Assembly: GCA_020200995.1 (NCBI GenBank)
Contig: JAIVHQ010000222.1
Location: forward strand, 1-19,084
DNA from: Flavobacteriales bacterium
GTDB lineage: Bacteria; Bacteroidota; Bacteroidia; Flavobacteriales_D; Cryomorphaceae
Direction of reading: 5' to 3'
DNA: 19,084 bases
Positions 1 to 8,253 of the stretch are shown one piece after another (the stretch's first letter is position 1; the number at the start of each line of letters is the position of its first letter). Under the pieces are notes generated by a model that saw only the letters and a program-made list of their open reading frames with translations, had not been told where the DNA came from and made no database searches. The translations under genes and the position numbers were made by a program.

Positions 1-36
1 TATGTTTCGTCGCACGAGGAGCTCCGATGCAATTAA

Positions 37-1107
37 TTAAGTGTCTTCTTTACCTTTATCATCAAAATCCAAAACATATTCTATCTCTCTGCTGTAGGCC
101 TCTATAAAGCCATTGCGAAACAGATTCAGCACAGCTTGTAGTGGTCTGGCCTCGGCTTTGTCGAGGGTCCCCGAAATTTCAACACGGGTTGCCACCTGAT
201 CCTTTTTCCCGTCCTCAAGCAGGTTAGTGACTCCTTGCACAGCACTTTGATACACTTTTTCAACCAAATTATCACTGCTGTCGCGCCTGATGGTAAGGTC
301 CTCGAAGGCCGGCTTCACGTAGCCGCTTATTGCCCCGTCTTTGCCCACGACTTCACTGTAAAAATAAAGCTTGCCCGACTCAATAGGCAGGTTGGCTCGC
401 GCTTCGGTAAACTGATTAAACTTCACCAACTCGATTTCTTCAATTCGTATGTCGATGTCAAAATCGGGGATTTCCTTGAGCAGGTTGAGTTTAGCATTGA
501 GATTGATCGATCCTTCTCCCATCGCGTTGCCCCCGATCTCTACAGATGCGGGTAGATTAACCTCCGGGTCGCGCACGTTTCCCAAATTAAGCGCCAGAAC
601 AGAAATATTGTCCATAGACACATTAATCTCAGGATCGGATGTTGGGTCGCGATAAGAGATGGTGGCGTTCACAGCCTCAAAGCGGTTGAGCTGAATGGGG
701 TTCATCTTCTGCACATCTTCAAAAAATGCGATGCGGTACTCGGAGGCCTGCTTTGATTCTTCCTCCTTCAGTTTAGAAAGGTTGAGTACGGGCGAATCCA
801 TAAAGACTTCCCCAACAAACCTTCCATCAAAGAGGGAACCCCAATCGATGGAGAACTCCATGTGGGGCAATTCGACCATTGCGATGGTGGTATCGGTCGA
901 GGCCTCTTCCACCACACGCAAACCTTGGATTTGAAAAGCTCCTCGGTAGAGCCTCATTCCGATACCATCGATAGAAGCGTGATAGCCTTCCATATTGTCA
1001 AGCTGCTTGTTGATGTGATTTTTAGCAATGGAGGGTAGCGCCAACCTAAACCCGATCAAAAGTACTGCACCCACTATCAGAACAATGTATCTCTTTTTCA
1101 TTCCCAT
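37..1107 (-). CDS. AsmA/DUF748-like envelope protein
   Basis: The protein has about 356 residues with one N-terminal membrane segment right after a basic start (MGMKKRY, then a hydrophobic stretch with VLIVGAVLL). The rest is predicted periplasmic. The pattern 'LYRGAFQIQGLRV', then 'VFMDSPVLNLSK', then repeated beta-strand-like segments and a late 'GYVKPAFEDL' is typical of DUF748/AsmA-like proteins, a family linked to outer-membrane homeostasis and lipid transfer between membranes. I chose the ATG at 1107; a second ATG lies two codons on (1101). A longer reading from 1137 adds ten unconvincing residues before the basic signal-anchor. It lies 60 bp after the broken YihY-like gene on the same strand. 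Family assignment is from sequence pattern; the exact role is unknown. Confidence 0.72.
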   Translation of the reverse strand: MGMKKRYIVLIVGAVLLIGFRLALPSIAKNHINKQLDNMEGYHASIDGIGMRLYRGAFQIQGLRVVEEASTDTTIAMVELPHMEFSIDWGSLFDGRFVGEVFMDSPVLNLSKLKEEESKQASEYRIAFFEDVQKMNPIQLNRFEAVNATISYRDPTSDPEINVSMDNISVLALNLGNVRDPEVNLPASVEIGGNAMGEGSINLNAKLNLLKEIPDFDIDIRIEEIELVKFNQFTEARANLPIESGKLYFYSEVVGKDGAISGYVKPAFEDLTIRRDSSDNLVEKVYQSAVQGVTNLLEDGKKDQVATRVEISGTLDKAEARPLQAVLNLFRNGFIEAYSREIEYVLDFDDKGKEDT

Positions 1108-1166
1108 TTTTAGGTGTAATTGGCAATTTGGCTGCAAGGGGAAAAACCCACCAAACTGAGTGGTCG

Positions 1167-2089
1167 TTATTTTTCTTTTTTACCTCGTTTCACCACCCGT
1201 TCTTCATGCTTGATAAGCATGGCATTCTCACTCGGAGCCAGGCCCCAACCGAAACGCTCGGCATAAACACGGACAAGTGCCGCTCCGTAAAACAGTATGA
1301 GGCAGGCATAAGAGATCCACAGCAACAACGCCACGACCGATCCTGCAGCCCCGTACATGCTGCCCGGCTCGGCCTTACCGAAATAATACCCCAACAAAAA
1401 CACACCGATATTAAAGAGCACAGCCGTCACAAATGCACCGCGCCAAATGGTGGACCACTGCGCCCGTGCATCCGGCAAAAACCTGAATATTAACGCAAAT
1501 AGAACCATTATGACCCCCGTAGATATCACAAAGTCGATGACCTGAGCCGCGACGACCCAGCCGGGTTCCCAAATGGAAGACAGAAATCCACTCATGGCGC
1601 TGAGGGCTGCCGATATGACAAAACTCACCAAGAGCAAAAAGCCGATCACCAGCACAAAACCAAAACTTACAGCCCTGTCAATTAGTAATTTCAATATATT
1701 TGAACTCGGTGCCTGACGTACATCCCAAATCTCATTGAGCGAAAGCTGAAGGTGGTAAAATACCCCTGTGGCGGCAAAGAGAAGCACCCCGATACCGATG
1801 ATGGTCATCACCAAGCTTTGGAGATCTGATCAGTGATTTCGCCCTGAACAATTCGCTCACCCCAAATGGCTCCCACTGCATTAATTACCACAATAAGCAG
1901 GCCCGGAAGCGAAAGCAAGGCATAATAAGCCACTACTGCACCGAGGCGCCAAGGATTGTGTTCATTCCATATTTTGACGGCATCCCACAGCACGGAGGGA
2001 AGTTTTTTAAATTCGAACTGCTCCGATGTATTGCTTCTGATTTCATCGGAAACTTCTGTTTGGTCAGGAGAGGTCGCGGTTTCTTGCAT
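1167..2089 (-). pseudogene. YihY/BrkB-family membrane protein, disrupted by internal deletion and frameshift
   Basis: Two adjacent reading frames together make one YihY/virulence factor BrkB-type protein. The first (93 residues from the ATG at 2089) carries the N-terminal cytoplasmic part and first membrane segment, with the family hallmark 'AYYALLSLPGLL', and ends at 'QISKAW'. The second (stop at 1167) resumes in another frame with 'MTIIGIGVLLFAATGVFYHLQ', a family hallmark, and continues through the remaining membrane segments to a basic tail. In intact relatives roughly 25-30 residues separate these two blocks; here they are nearly adjacent, so a segment is missing and the frame is shifted. 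The second part has only a TTG (1814) as an upstream start. The family is a polytopic inner-membrane protein of uncertain function. Most likely a pseudogene; an assembly error at the junction near 1808-1815 is the alternative. Confidence 0.75.
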
Positions 2090-2118
2090 TGATTATTGAA
2101 AGTTTAATTTATGACATT

Positions 2119-2144
2119 GTCAACCGGCGTGCCGGCAGTTTGAC
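2119..2144. promoter_or_regulatory. Nested inverted repeat upstream of the YihY-like gene
   Basis: Outer arms GTCAA and TTGAC enclose inner arms CCGGC and GCCGG separated by two bases, about 30 bp upstream of the YihY-like start. It could be an operator or a hairpin in the 5' leader. No promoter box can be assigned confidently here. The remaining gap up to csbD (2145-2473) is AT-rich with no convincing gene or tRNA. Confidence 0.3.
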
Positions 2145-2473
2145 CTTACCAAAAGTCTAAAAAATAAATCATTTTCACTCTTTCCGCCCGGGCCGACAAA
2201 TACTTGAATATAGTGTTTTATGTTTAAACGACCGCTGTTCTGAAAAACGAGTTAAAAACAACCTGTAGAAAGCAATTCGGGAAACCACACCTCCCCGCTG
2301 TGGAATTTTTCCCACAACTATTTCCCGCCGCCTTCTTTTAAAAAACAAAAGGCCTTACTTGCAACACACTCAAAATGAAGAATTCCAATTGTTCGAAAAT
2401 AACAGGAGTGTTTCACGGCACCCTTTGTGCACATGATAGCGTGAAAACAATACAAACCCTAAATATTATTACC

Positions 2474-2665
2474 ATGTCTGCAATACAAGATAAATTTAAA
2501 GGAAACTGGAATCAAATGAAAGGTAAGCTCAAGCAGGAGTACGGTGAACTCACCGACGATGATTTGGCTTACACCGAAGGTAAGGAAGAGGAACTTATTG
2601 GACGTATTCAGGAGAAGACCGGAAAGACTAAGGAAGAGGTTCAAAACTTCATCGAAAACCTCTAA
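2474..2665 (+). CDS. CsbD family stress-response protein
   Basis: A 63-residue, highly charged, probably helical protein starting MSAIQDKFKGNWNQ. The pattern 'KFKGNWNQMKGKLKQEYGELTDDDL' followed by a lysine/glutamate-rich segment ending 'EEVQNFIENL' fits the CsbD family, small cytoplasmic proteins induced by general stress in many bacteria, with no known enzymatic activity. The frame stays open upstream to 2375, but the extra 33 residues look nothing like the family, and homologues begin at this methionine. It appears monocistronic, with its own 3' hairpins, between two minus-strand units. Confidence 0.88.
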   Translation: MSAIQDKFKGNWNQMKGKLKQEYGELTDDDLAYTEGKEEELIGRIQEKTGKTKEEVQNFIENL

Positions 2666-2724
2666 ATAGTAGCTGTCCTTAAAGTCCGCTAGCTGCCTTG
2701 CACTTGTTCTTGATGTGAGTCATC
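2665..2724 (+). repeat. Dispersed intergenic repeat, copy 1
   Basis: Starting at the csbD stop codon, the first 23 bases match a second copy at 11309 at 21 positions (core GCTGTCC, then TAAAGTCC). Weaker similarity continues for about 35 bases through ACTTGT and AGTCAT. Both copies sit directly behind or between genes in the same orientation. It may be a solo end of an insertion sequence or an intergenic repeat family. Confidence 0.5.
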
Positions 2725-2750
2725 CCGCCGCGGCGGGACTCCTTATTTTT
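2717..2750 (+). terminator. Hairpin and T-rich tract behind csbD
   Basis: A perfect GC palindrome CCCGCCGCGGCGGG is flanked by GAGT on the left and ACTC on the right, extending the stem, and is followed by CTTATTTTTA. It lies about 50 bp after the csbD stop and is a plausible intrinsic terminator, though the T tract is interrupted. Confidence 0.55.
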
Positions 2751-2878
2751 AGAACTGCGTGCGCCCATGCCTTTGGCTTGGTCTAAGGAGTTGCTATCGA
2801 ACTTTATGATCCAGCCACTTCAATGAGTTGATAAGCTCTAAATATTTAAAATCTGCTACGCTATGAAAGCGGATATGG

Positions 2879-2909
2879 CCCGATCACCCCACAGGTGTCG
2901 GGTTTTTTT
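2879..2909 (+). terminator. Intrinsic terminator on the plus strand
   Basis: The stem CCCGA-T-CACC / GGTG-TCGGG has one bulged T and a five-base loop, and is followed by seven T residues. It is oriented for plus-strand transcription, so it ends a csbD readthrough transcript or a short unannotated RNA from 2750-2880. It blocks reading into the converging amidohydrolase gene. On the minus strand no T tract follows the stem. Confidence 0.75.
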
Positions 2910-2934
2910 ATGCCCGATGGTGGCTGGTACAGGA

Positions 2935-4548
2935 TTACTTTCGCACACCGCTCACCCAGGTATCCATCACGCGAACGCTACCCGCATCGGCGCTGCCTAC
3001 TTTCATCAAATCGCGGTTGAGCAAAACAAAGTCAGCGTGTTTTCCCTGTTCCAGGCTGCCCTTTTCCTTGTCTTCAAAAGAGGCGAGCGCTGCCCAAATC
3101 GTCATTCCGCGAAGCGCGTGCTCCGGCGTAAGGGCCTCTTCGGGCTGAAAAGGAGTTGGTGCATTTTCGCTGTTGCGAAAAACGGCGGCCCGAAAATTTT
3201 CCAAAGGTGAAATTCCCTCTACGGGAAAATCGGTGCCCAATGCCAGAATGCCCAAGGTGTTTCTCAAAGATTCGTAGGCATAAGCATGGGGCATGCGATC
3301 TTCGCCAAGTCGCTCGGCCACCCAGCCCCCGTCGCTGACGGCGTGAATGGGCTGCACGGAAGGAATGATGCCGTAATCGGCGAAGTAAGTTCGGTCGTCG
3401 GGACTTACGGTCTGTGCGTGCTCAATGCGCCAACGCAGGTCGTTCATTCCTTCGAGGTGGCGCGCGTACCTAAGCAAAACCAGCGCATTTGCCGAGTCGC
3501 CGATGCAATGGGTATTAAGCTGAAACCCGTAATTGAGGCAGGCTTCGGCCCATTCGTCGATCTCTTCGACAGGGGTGAGCAGGAGGCCGTAATTGCCCTC
3601 ATCATCGGAGTAGGGCTCCTTAAGAAGCGCTCCCCGCGAGCCCATGGCACCATCGCCGTAGAGCTTAACGGAACGGGCTGTGAGCCTCTCTGTGAGGATG
3701 GGGCCTTTTCGCATTTGGGCCTTGGTGGCGTCGTCGGGGCGAAGGAATGCGTAGATGCGGATGGTCAGTTCGCCGGCTTGCTGAAGGCTGTCCAGAAAGA
3801 GCGCCTCCTTCACGGAAATACCCGCATCCGAAACGGTGGTGAGGCCCGCCGCGAAGCAATCGGCCTCTGCTTCCTTGAGCAATTTGACCAATTGTGCGTC
3901 GGATACAGGAGGAATAAACCGTGCCACCCGATCCACGGCCCTGTCGATGAGCAGGCCCGTTGGCACGCCCTCGGAATCGAGCACCACCTCGCCGCCGGGC
4001 ACTTTTGTTTCGGCGGTGAGGCCGGCTTTTTTCATGGCGGCAGCGTTGACCAGCGCGGCGTGGCCATCGGTGCGGCGCAACAGCACCGGCCTGTCGGGCA
4101 GGAGGCTGTCGAGCAAAGCCCTGTCGGGAAATTGACTGCCGGGCCAGAGGTTTTGATCCCAGCCGCGGCCCGTCACCCATTCGCGGTCGCTTTTTTCGGC
4201 GAAAGCCGCTGCAGCCAAGGCCATTGCACGTGGCGAATCGATGCCAGCCAAAGCGAGATCGGCCTTGCTGCGGGCATAGCCCATAAAGTGCGAATGCGCG
4301 TCGATAAATCCGGGGTAGATCACCATCGTTCGCGCGTCGTATTTCTCAGCGGCGCTGTATCGGTTCAGAATCTCGCGCTCCGCACCGACCTCAAGGATTC
4401 GTCCGTCACGCACGGCCATGGCCTGACCAGTGGTAAAATTTTCGTCGACTGTATATATCAGGGCATTGTGCACCACCAGGTCGGCATCCTGCGTTTGGAT
4501 GCAGGAGACAAGTGCGCAGCCCAGGGCTAAGGTCAAAAGGTTTCTCAT
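2935..4548 (-). CDS. Amidohydrolase family lipoprotein (YtcJ-like)
   Basis: A 537-residue protein starting MRNLLTLALGCALVSC, a lipoprotein signal peptide with the lipobox cysteine at residue 16, so it should be anchored to a membrane outside the cytoplasm. Metal-dependent hydrolase (Amidohydro_3) motifs appear in order: 'GFIDAHSH' with the HxH metal pair near residues 85-87, 'VKLYGDGAMGSRGA' in the middle, 'THCIGD', 'EHAQ', and 'LGTDFPVE' near the C terminus. This order is typical of the YtcJ-like branch, which hydrolyses C-N bonds in uncharacterised amide or formamide substrates; the substrate here is unknown. The methionine at 4548 was preferred over the one at 4596 because it places the signal peptide at the N terminus. 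It follows the SDR gene by 65 bp on the same strand, so co-transcription is likely. Confidence 0.88.
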   Translation of the reverse strand: MRNLLTLALGCALVSCIQTQDADLVVHNALIYTVDENFTTGQAMAVRDGRILEVGAEREILNRYSAAEKYDARTMVIYPGFIDAHSHFMGYARSKADLALAGIDSPRAMALAAAAFAEKSDREWVTGRGWDQNLWPGSQFPDRALLDSLLPDRPVLLRRTDGHAALVNAAAMKKAGLTAETKVPGGEVVLDSEGVPTGLLIDRAVDRVARFIPPVSDAQLVKLLKEAEADCFAAGLTTVSDAGISVKEALFLDSLQQAGELTIRIYAFLRPDDATKAQMRKGPILTERLTARSVKLYGDGAMGSRGALLKEPYSDDEGNYGLLLTPVEEIDEWAEACLNYGFQLNTHCIGDSANALVLLRYARHLEGMNDLRWRIEHAQTVSPDDRTYFADYGIIPSVQPIHAVSDGGWVAERLGEDRMPHAYAYESLRNTLGILALGTDFPVEGISPLENFRAAVFRNSENAPTPFQPEEALTPEHALRGMTIWAALASFEDKEKGSLEQGKHADFVLLNRDLMKVGSADAGSVRVMDTWVSGVRK

Positions 4549-4613
4549 GCTGAATTCGAATTGTGAGGCTAAGGTAGCTCGCAAGATCGAAAGCACGGCT
4601 ACAGGTGCTGCCG

Positions 4614-5369
4614 TCAGTCTCCTTTTTCGAGCATAAAGGCGTTGGCCTGGGCAGTCGGGGTAATTTCAAGGTCGTTGATGCACACATGGGGCGGGGCCGA
4701 AATCATGTAGTGCGCGGCATCGGCCACATCAGCAGCGGTGAGGGCCTCAAAGCCGCGGTACACCTGCTCGGCCTTGGCTGCATCGCCCTTGTAGCGCACC
4801 AGCGAAAACTCGGTGTCGGCGAGGCCGGGGCGTATTTGCCCCACGCGTATGCCTTCCGGCAAAAGCTCCTGTCGCAGGGCTTTGGAGAGGGCGTTCACAG
4901 CATGCTTAGACGCGCAGTACACATTGCCGCCGGGATACACTTCGGTTCCCGCGATGGAGCCGACATTAATGATATGGCCTTGACCTGAGCGGCGCAAAAA
5001 GGACAAGAAAGCGCGCGTCACGTAGAGCAATCCCTTCACATTGGTATCGATCATCGCATCCCAGTCGTCGGGATCGCCGTTGGGGAGGGTCGATTTGCCC
5101 AGCGCCAGCCCGGCGTTGTTGATCAGGACGTCTATGGACTGCAGATTTTCCGGAAGGGAAGCTGCGGCAGCCTCTGTTTCGGCGCGGTTGCGCACGTCGA
5201 AGCACAAGGTGTGCACTTCTGTTTTTGCCGAAAGGTGCTCCTTGAGCTCGTCAAGGCGCTCCTGCCTGCGGCCGGTGAGGATTAGGGTGCAGCCCTTGTC
5301 GGCAAAAAGCAGGGCCATGGCCTCGCCGAAGCCGGCCGTGGCGCCGGTGATCAATAGGGTTTTCTCCAT
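4614..5369 (-). CDS. Short-chain dehydrogenase/reductase (YdfG-like)
   Basis: A 251-residue classical SDR. The Rossmann motif TGATAGFG is at residues 8-15, NNAG at 84-87, and catalytic Ser138 with Tyr151 and Lys155 (YCASK). GRR at residues 33-35, after the second beta strand, suggests NADP preference. The closest family look is the YdfG group (3-hydroxy acid / serine dehydrogenases, cytoplasmic), but the substrate cannot be read from sequence. The ATG at 5369 puts the nucleotide-binding motif right at the N terminus; the frame runs further upstream but that part is the end of the neighbouring gene in another frame. The first 19 bases overlap the 3' end of the membrane-protein gene, implying translational coupling. 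Confidence 0.88.
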   Translation of the reverse strand: MEKTLLITGATAGFGEAMALLFADKGCTLILTGRRQERLDELKEHLSAKTEVHTLCFDVRNRAETEAAAASLPENLQSIDVLINNAGLALGKSTLPNGDPDDWDAMIDTNVKGLLYVTRAFLSFLRRSGQGHIINVGSIAGTEVYPGGNVYCASKHAVNALSKALRQELLPEGIRVGQIRPGLADTEFSLVRYKGDAAKAEQVYRGFEALTAADVADAAHYMISAPPHVCINDLEITPTAQANAFMLEKGD

Positions 5370-6688
5370 AATGTCTTGACAATTTTTCTGATAAAGGGCA
5401 GCCTGCGCTGCAATTTGATGTGGTCGGTCATCGCAAAAGTGAGGGCGAAGAGGAAAATGAGCGCGGGCATCTTGTAGCGCACCAATGCACCGAGTACGGG
5501 CACAACACCCCCAATCAACACCCCAAGTGCGAGCACAAAGCTGATTCCAAAAGCAATGAGCGGAATTCCCAGACCGTAAGGCCTCCGAAAGTTCCACAAC
5601 ATCACCGCGAGGCAGATCATCAGCAAAAGATTTTCCAGTGCGGCGGGCAGGTAAAGGATGTTATCGCCCTCAGTGATCCACGGACGCAAGTAGATGTTTT
5701 TTAAAGAATTAGGTGCATTAAGGAAAATGTCAGCGGCCGAATCAATTTTGGGAATATCGATCACCGACCCTGCGCCGCTCAGTGTGGCTTCGTTGTAAAA
5801 AGAGGTTTGCTTCCATCCGATTTCATGAGCCACATCGGCCTTACCCCCGATGAGCGGTCCGACGAGGATAAACAGCGCCGCAGCGAGGTGGGGAATGGAA
5901 AACCACAGCCAAAACCTGCGGCCCCGAAAGGCCTTGACAAGCAAAAGCCCGACAATGGCGGGAAGCATGAGAAAAAGTACATACCCCTTTGAAATGATCA
6001 GAAAGAACAAGCCGAGCAAAATGTAAATGATGTGCCGAAACTTGCTCTCGTCGAAGAGAAAGCGAAAAAAGCCGAGCAAAAACAGGCCGAGACCCATGAG
6101 CAGAATGGGCTCCTTGAGCACACCCGACCCCCAAAACAGGGTGGTGGGAAGCAGGAATACAGAGAAAAACATGGCGACCCGCTTTCGCGGAAAATAGCCA
6201 ACAAACAACTTTAGCATGGCTGTGAGGCCGATCATGGCCATGAAGCACCAAAAAGCTGTATGGACATGGTAGTGGCCCCGTGAAAAGTGAAGGACCACGG
6301 CATTGGCACGAATCATAGTCGCATTGTCGTTCACATAACCCGTGGAGTGTGCACGCTCGAGGTGGGTCATTTCAAAGTAATAGGGAGAAGCGGCGGAATC
6401 TTCTCTGAATCCGATGCCCGTGAGCAGCTTCAGGTAGGGCTTAACTCCTTTCTCTTCAAGGCAGCGGTGCATCACGAGGGCATCGTCATAAAACCGAAAA
6501 GCATCACCTGTTCCGCGATCTTCATAGTGATCGCTGTACAACAATGCGAGAACGAAACCCGCAGCGAGCTTGAGGTAAAACGCTCCGAGAATAAAAAGCT
6601 TGTTAATTCCGTTAACCCTGAAGTAGGACCACTTCGCGATGAGCACAGAAAAAAGAGCCACATAAAAGAGGAAGAGAATCAGGCCCAC
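5351..6688 (-). CDS. Polytopic membrane protein of unknown function
   Basis: About 445 residues with roughly ten hydrophobic segments. A loop after the second segment (about residues 52-140) holds 'GDAFRFYDDA' and histidine-rich 'FSRGHYHVHTAF', and the motif 'SGVLKEP' is near residues 188-194. This layout recalls GT-C-type glycosyltransferases and EpsG/Wzy-like polymerases, where an acidic extracytoplasmic loop and an 'LKE' segment are common, but I do not recognise a specific family. The start is a GTG; an in-frame stop lies seven codons upstream and the next methionine is far inside the membrane region. It leads a probable three-gene unit with the SDR and amidohydrolase and is divergent from the efflux operon, sharing a ~200-bp upstream region. 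Function is not assigned. Confidence 0.68.
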   Translation of the reverse strand: MGLILFLFYVALFSVLIAKWSYFRVNGINKLFILGAFYLKLAAGFVLALLYSDHYEDRGTGDAFRFYDDALVMHRCLEEKGVKPYLKLLTGIGFREDSAASPYYFEMTHLERAHSTGYVNDNATMIRANAVVLHFSRGHYHVHTAFWCFMAMIGLTAMLKLFVGYFPRKRVAMFFSVFLLPTTLFWGSGVLKEPILLMGLGLFLLGFFRFLFDESKFRHIIYILLGLFFLIISKGYVLFLMLPAIVGLLLVKAFRGRRFWLWFSIPHLAAALFILVGPLIGGKADVAHEIGWKQTSFYNEATLSGAGSVIDIPKIDSAADIFLNAPNSLKNIYLRPWITEGDNILYLPAALENLLLMICLAVMLWNFRRPYGLGIPLIAFGISFVLALGVLIGGVVPVLGALVRYKMPALIFLFALTFAMTDHIKLQRRLPFIRKIVKTLWRKPY

Positions 6689-6888
6689 GGCGCTTAGGTT
6701 TTGCGGCTAAAATAAGTAGAATTGGTCGATTGGCCGCTTCATTTGAGCACGATCAGGACAACAAAAAAAGCCTGTGCCAATGGCTGATGCTCCTCACCCC
6801 GCTGAGCATCGATGGCCCTCGGGCCCTCGAATTTTGCCGAAAGGCCGAAAAAAAATGCACAACTTTAACCCCTTCAAATAAACCGCGG
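6689..6888. promoter_or_regulatory. Shared divergent upstream region
   Basis: This 200-bp gap separates the minus-strand membrane-protein unit from the plus-strand efflux operon and must hold both promoters. I see no clean TAnnTTTG box. The plus frame stays open across part of it, but the encoded residues look nothing like an adaptor N terminus. Confidence 0.4.
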
Positions 6889-8253
6889 ATGAAATCAAAA
6901 GTACTGCTTGCATCGCTTGCCGCAATTGCCCTTATCGCCATTGTGTACTTCGCAACCGTTTCGGGAGCTGCCGATGAGGCGGGCATCACGGCCGAAGTGC
7001 GCACGGGAGAGTTTGTGGTCGACGTCACCACGACCGGCGAGCTCGAAGCCAAAAATTCTGTCGAAATCCTCGGCCCTCAAGGCACGCGGAACTACCGGAT
7101 CTGGAACATGACCATTCAGGACCTCATCGATGAAGGCACCATCGTGAAAAAAGGTGATTTTGTGGCGAGCCTCGACCCCAGCGAATTGACCAACAACATC
7201 AAAGACGCACAGCTGGAGCTGGAAAAAATCGAATCTCAATTCATACAAACCAAGCTCGACACCACGCTCGATATGCGCCAGGCGCGCGATGAATTGATCA
7301 ACCTCTCATACGCCGTTGACGAAAAGCAACTCATCTTGGACCAGAGCCGATACGAGCCGCCCGCCACCATCCGCCAGGCCGAGATAGACCACGACAAAGC
7401 GGTGAGGGCCCTGAATCAGGCCAGAGAGAATTATAAAATAAAGCGCGATCAAAACGTGGCTAAAATGCGCGAAGTGGCCCTGAACAAAGAAAAATCCAAC
7501 CGCAGCCTTCAGGGCATGCAGGAATTGATGCAAAGCTTTAGAATCCTCGCCCCCGAAGATGGAATGGTGATTTACAAAAAAGACTACAACGGCCGGGCCG
7601 TGAAAAAAGGCTCCCAAATCAGCGCGTGGAACCCCGTGGTAGCCACCCTCCCCGACCTGTCAACCATGATATCGGTTACTTATGTGAACGAAGTGGACAT
7701 CAGACGGGTGCAGGCCGGTCAGCAAGCTGTGATCGGGCTCGACGCTTTTCCCGACAAGGAATTTTCAGAAAAGGTACTGCAAGTCGCTAACGTGGGCGAG
7801 CAGCGCCCCAACTCCGACGCCAAGGTATTTCGGGTCACCATCGAAATCAATGAGAAGGATGACCTGCTGCGGCCCGCGATGACCACGAGCAACCGCATCG
7901 TCACCGAAAAAATGGATGATGCACTCTTCATTCCGCTCGAGTGCCTTTTCAATCAGGATGATTCGATCACCTATGTATTTCGTAAAAATGGCATGAACAC
8001 CGAAAAGCAGGAAGTGCAGCTCGGAGCTGCCAACCGCAATGAAGTGGTGGTAAAAGCGGGATTGGAAAAAGGCGACATCCTGTACATGAACGAAGTGGAC
8101 GGAATGGATAATAAATCGGTGGCCCTGCTGCCGGAAATGGACGGGAAGCGACAAAAAAACAACCGGGAAGAAGTCCCCGAAACCAAGCCCGAAATGCCGG
8201 ATGACGTCGATGTCGAAAAGCTAATCAAGGGCTTCAGCCAATCGGCGAAGTAA
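6889..8253 (+). CDS. Efflux/secretion periplasmic adaptor (MacA/HlyD-like)
   Basis: A 454-residue membrane fusion protein. An N-terminal membrane anchor (about residues 5-22) is followed by a beta segment with 'VDVTTTGELEAKNSVEI' (first half of the lipoyl-like domain), a long coiled coil (about 100-215), then the second lipoyl half 'ILAPEDGMVIYKKDYNGRAVKKGS' near residues 219-242, a beta-barrel domain, a membrane-proximal domain and an acidic/basic tail. Such adaptors link an inner-membrane permease to a TolC channel. The ATG at 6889 starts MKSKVLLASL, a natural signal-anchor; the open frame to 6730 adds 53 residues that break this. Its stop codon overlaps the next start (TAATG), indicating tight coupling to the permease. 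Confidence 0.88.
   Translation: MKSKVLLASLAAIALIAIVYFATVSGAADEAGITAEVRTGEFVVDVTTTGELEAKNSVEILGPQGTRNYRIWNMTIQDLIDEGTIVKKGDFVASLDPSELTNNIKDAQLELEKIESQFIQTKLDTTLDMRQARDELINLSYAVDEKQLILDQSRYEPPATIRQAEIDHDKAVRALNQARENYKIKRDQNVAKMREVALNKEKSNRSLQGMQELMQSFRILAPEDGMVIYKKDYNGRAVKKGSQISAWNPVVATLPDLSTMISVTYVNEVDIRRVQAGQQAVIGLDAFPDKEFSEKVLQVANVGEQRPNSDAKVFRVTIEINEKDDLLRPAMTTSNRIVTEKMDDALFIPLECLFNQDDSITYVFRKNGMNTEKQEVQLGAANRNEVVVKAGLEKGDILYMNEVDGMDNKSVALLPEMDGKRQKNNREEVPETKPEMPDDVDVEKLIKGFSQSAK

Noticed and set aside
1128..1493. 121-codon plus-strand open frame
   Set aside because: It runs antisense to the YihY-like gene remnant and resembles no protein family.
1815..1825. HindIII-type site at the YihY deletion junction as a sign of a cloning artefact
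   Set aside because: An AAGCTT at the junction is too common to be informative; sequencing reads are needed to judge.
2750..2878. tRNA or small gene between csbD and the second terminator
   Set aside because: No cloverleaf or convincing short reading frame could be built; only inverted repeats are visible.
3286..4530. Long open frame on the plus strand opposite the amidohydrolase
   Set aside because: It is the antisense shadow of a gene with clear motifs on the other strand; GC-rich codon usage explains the open frame.
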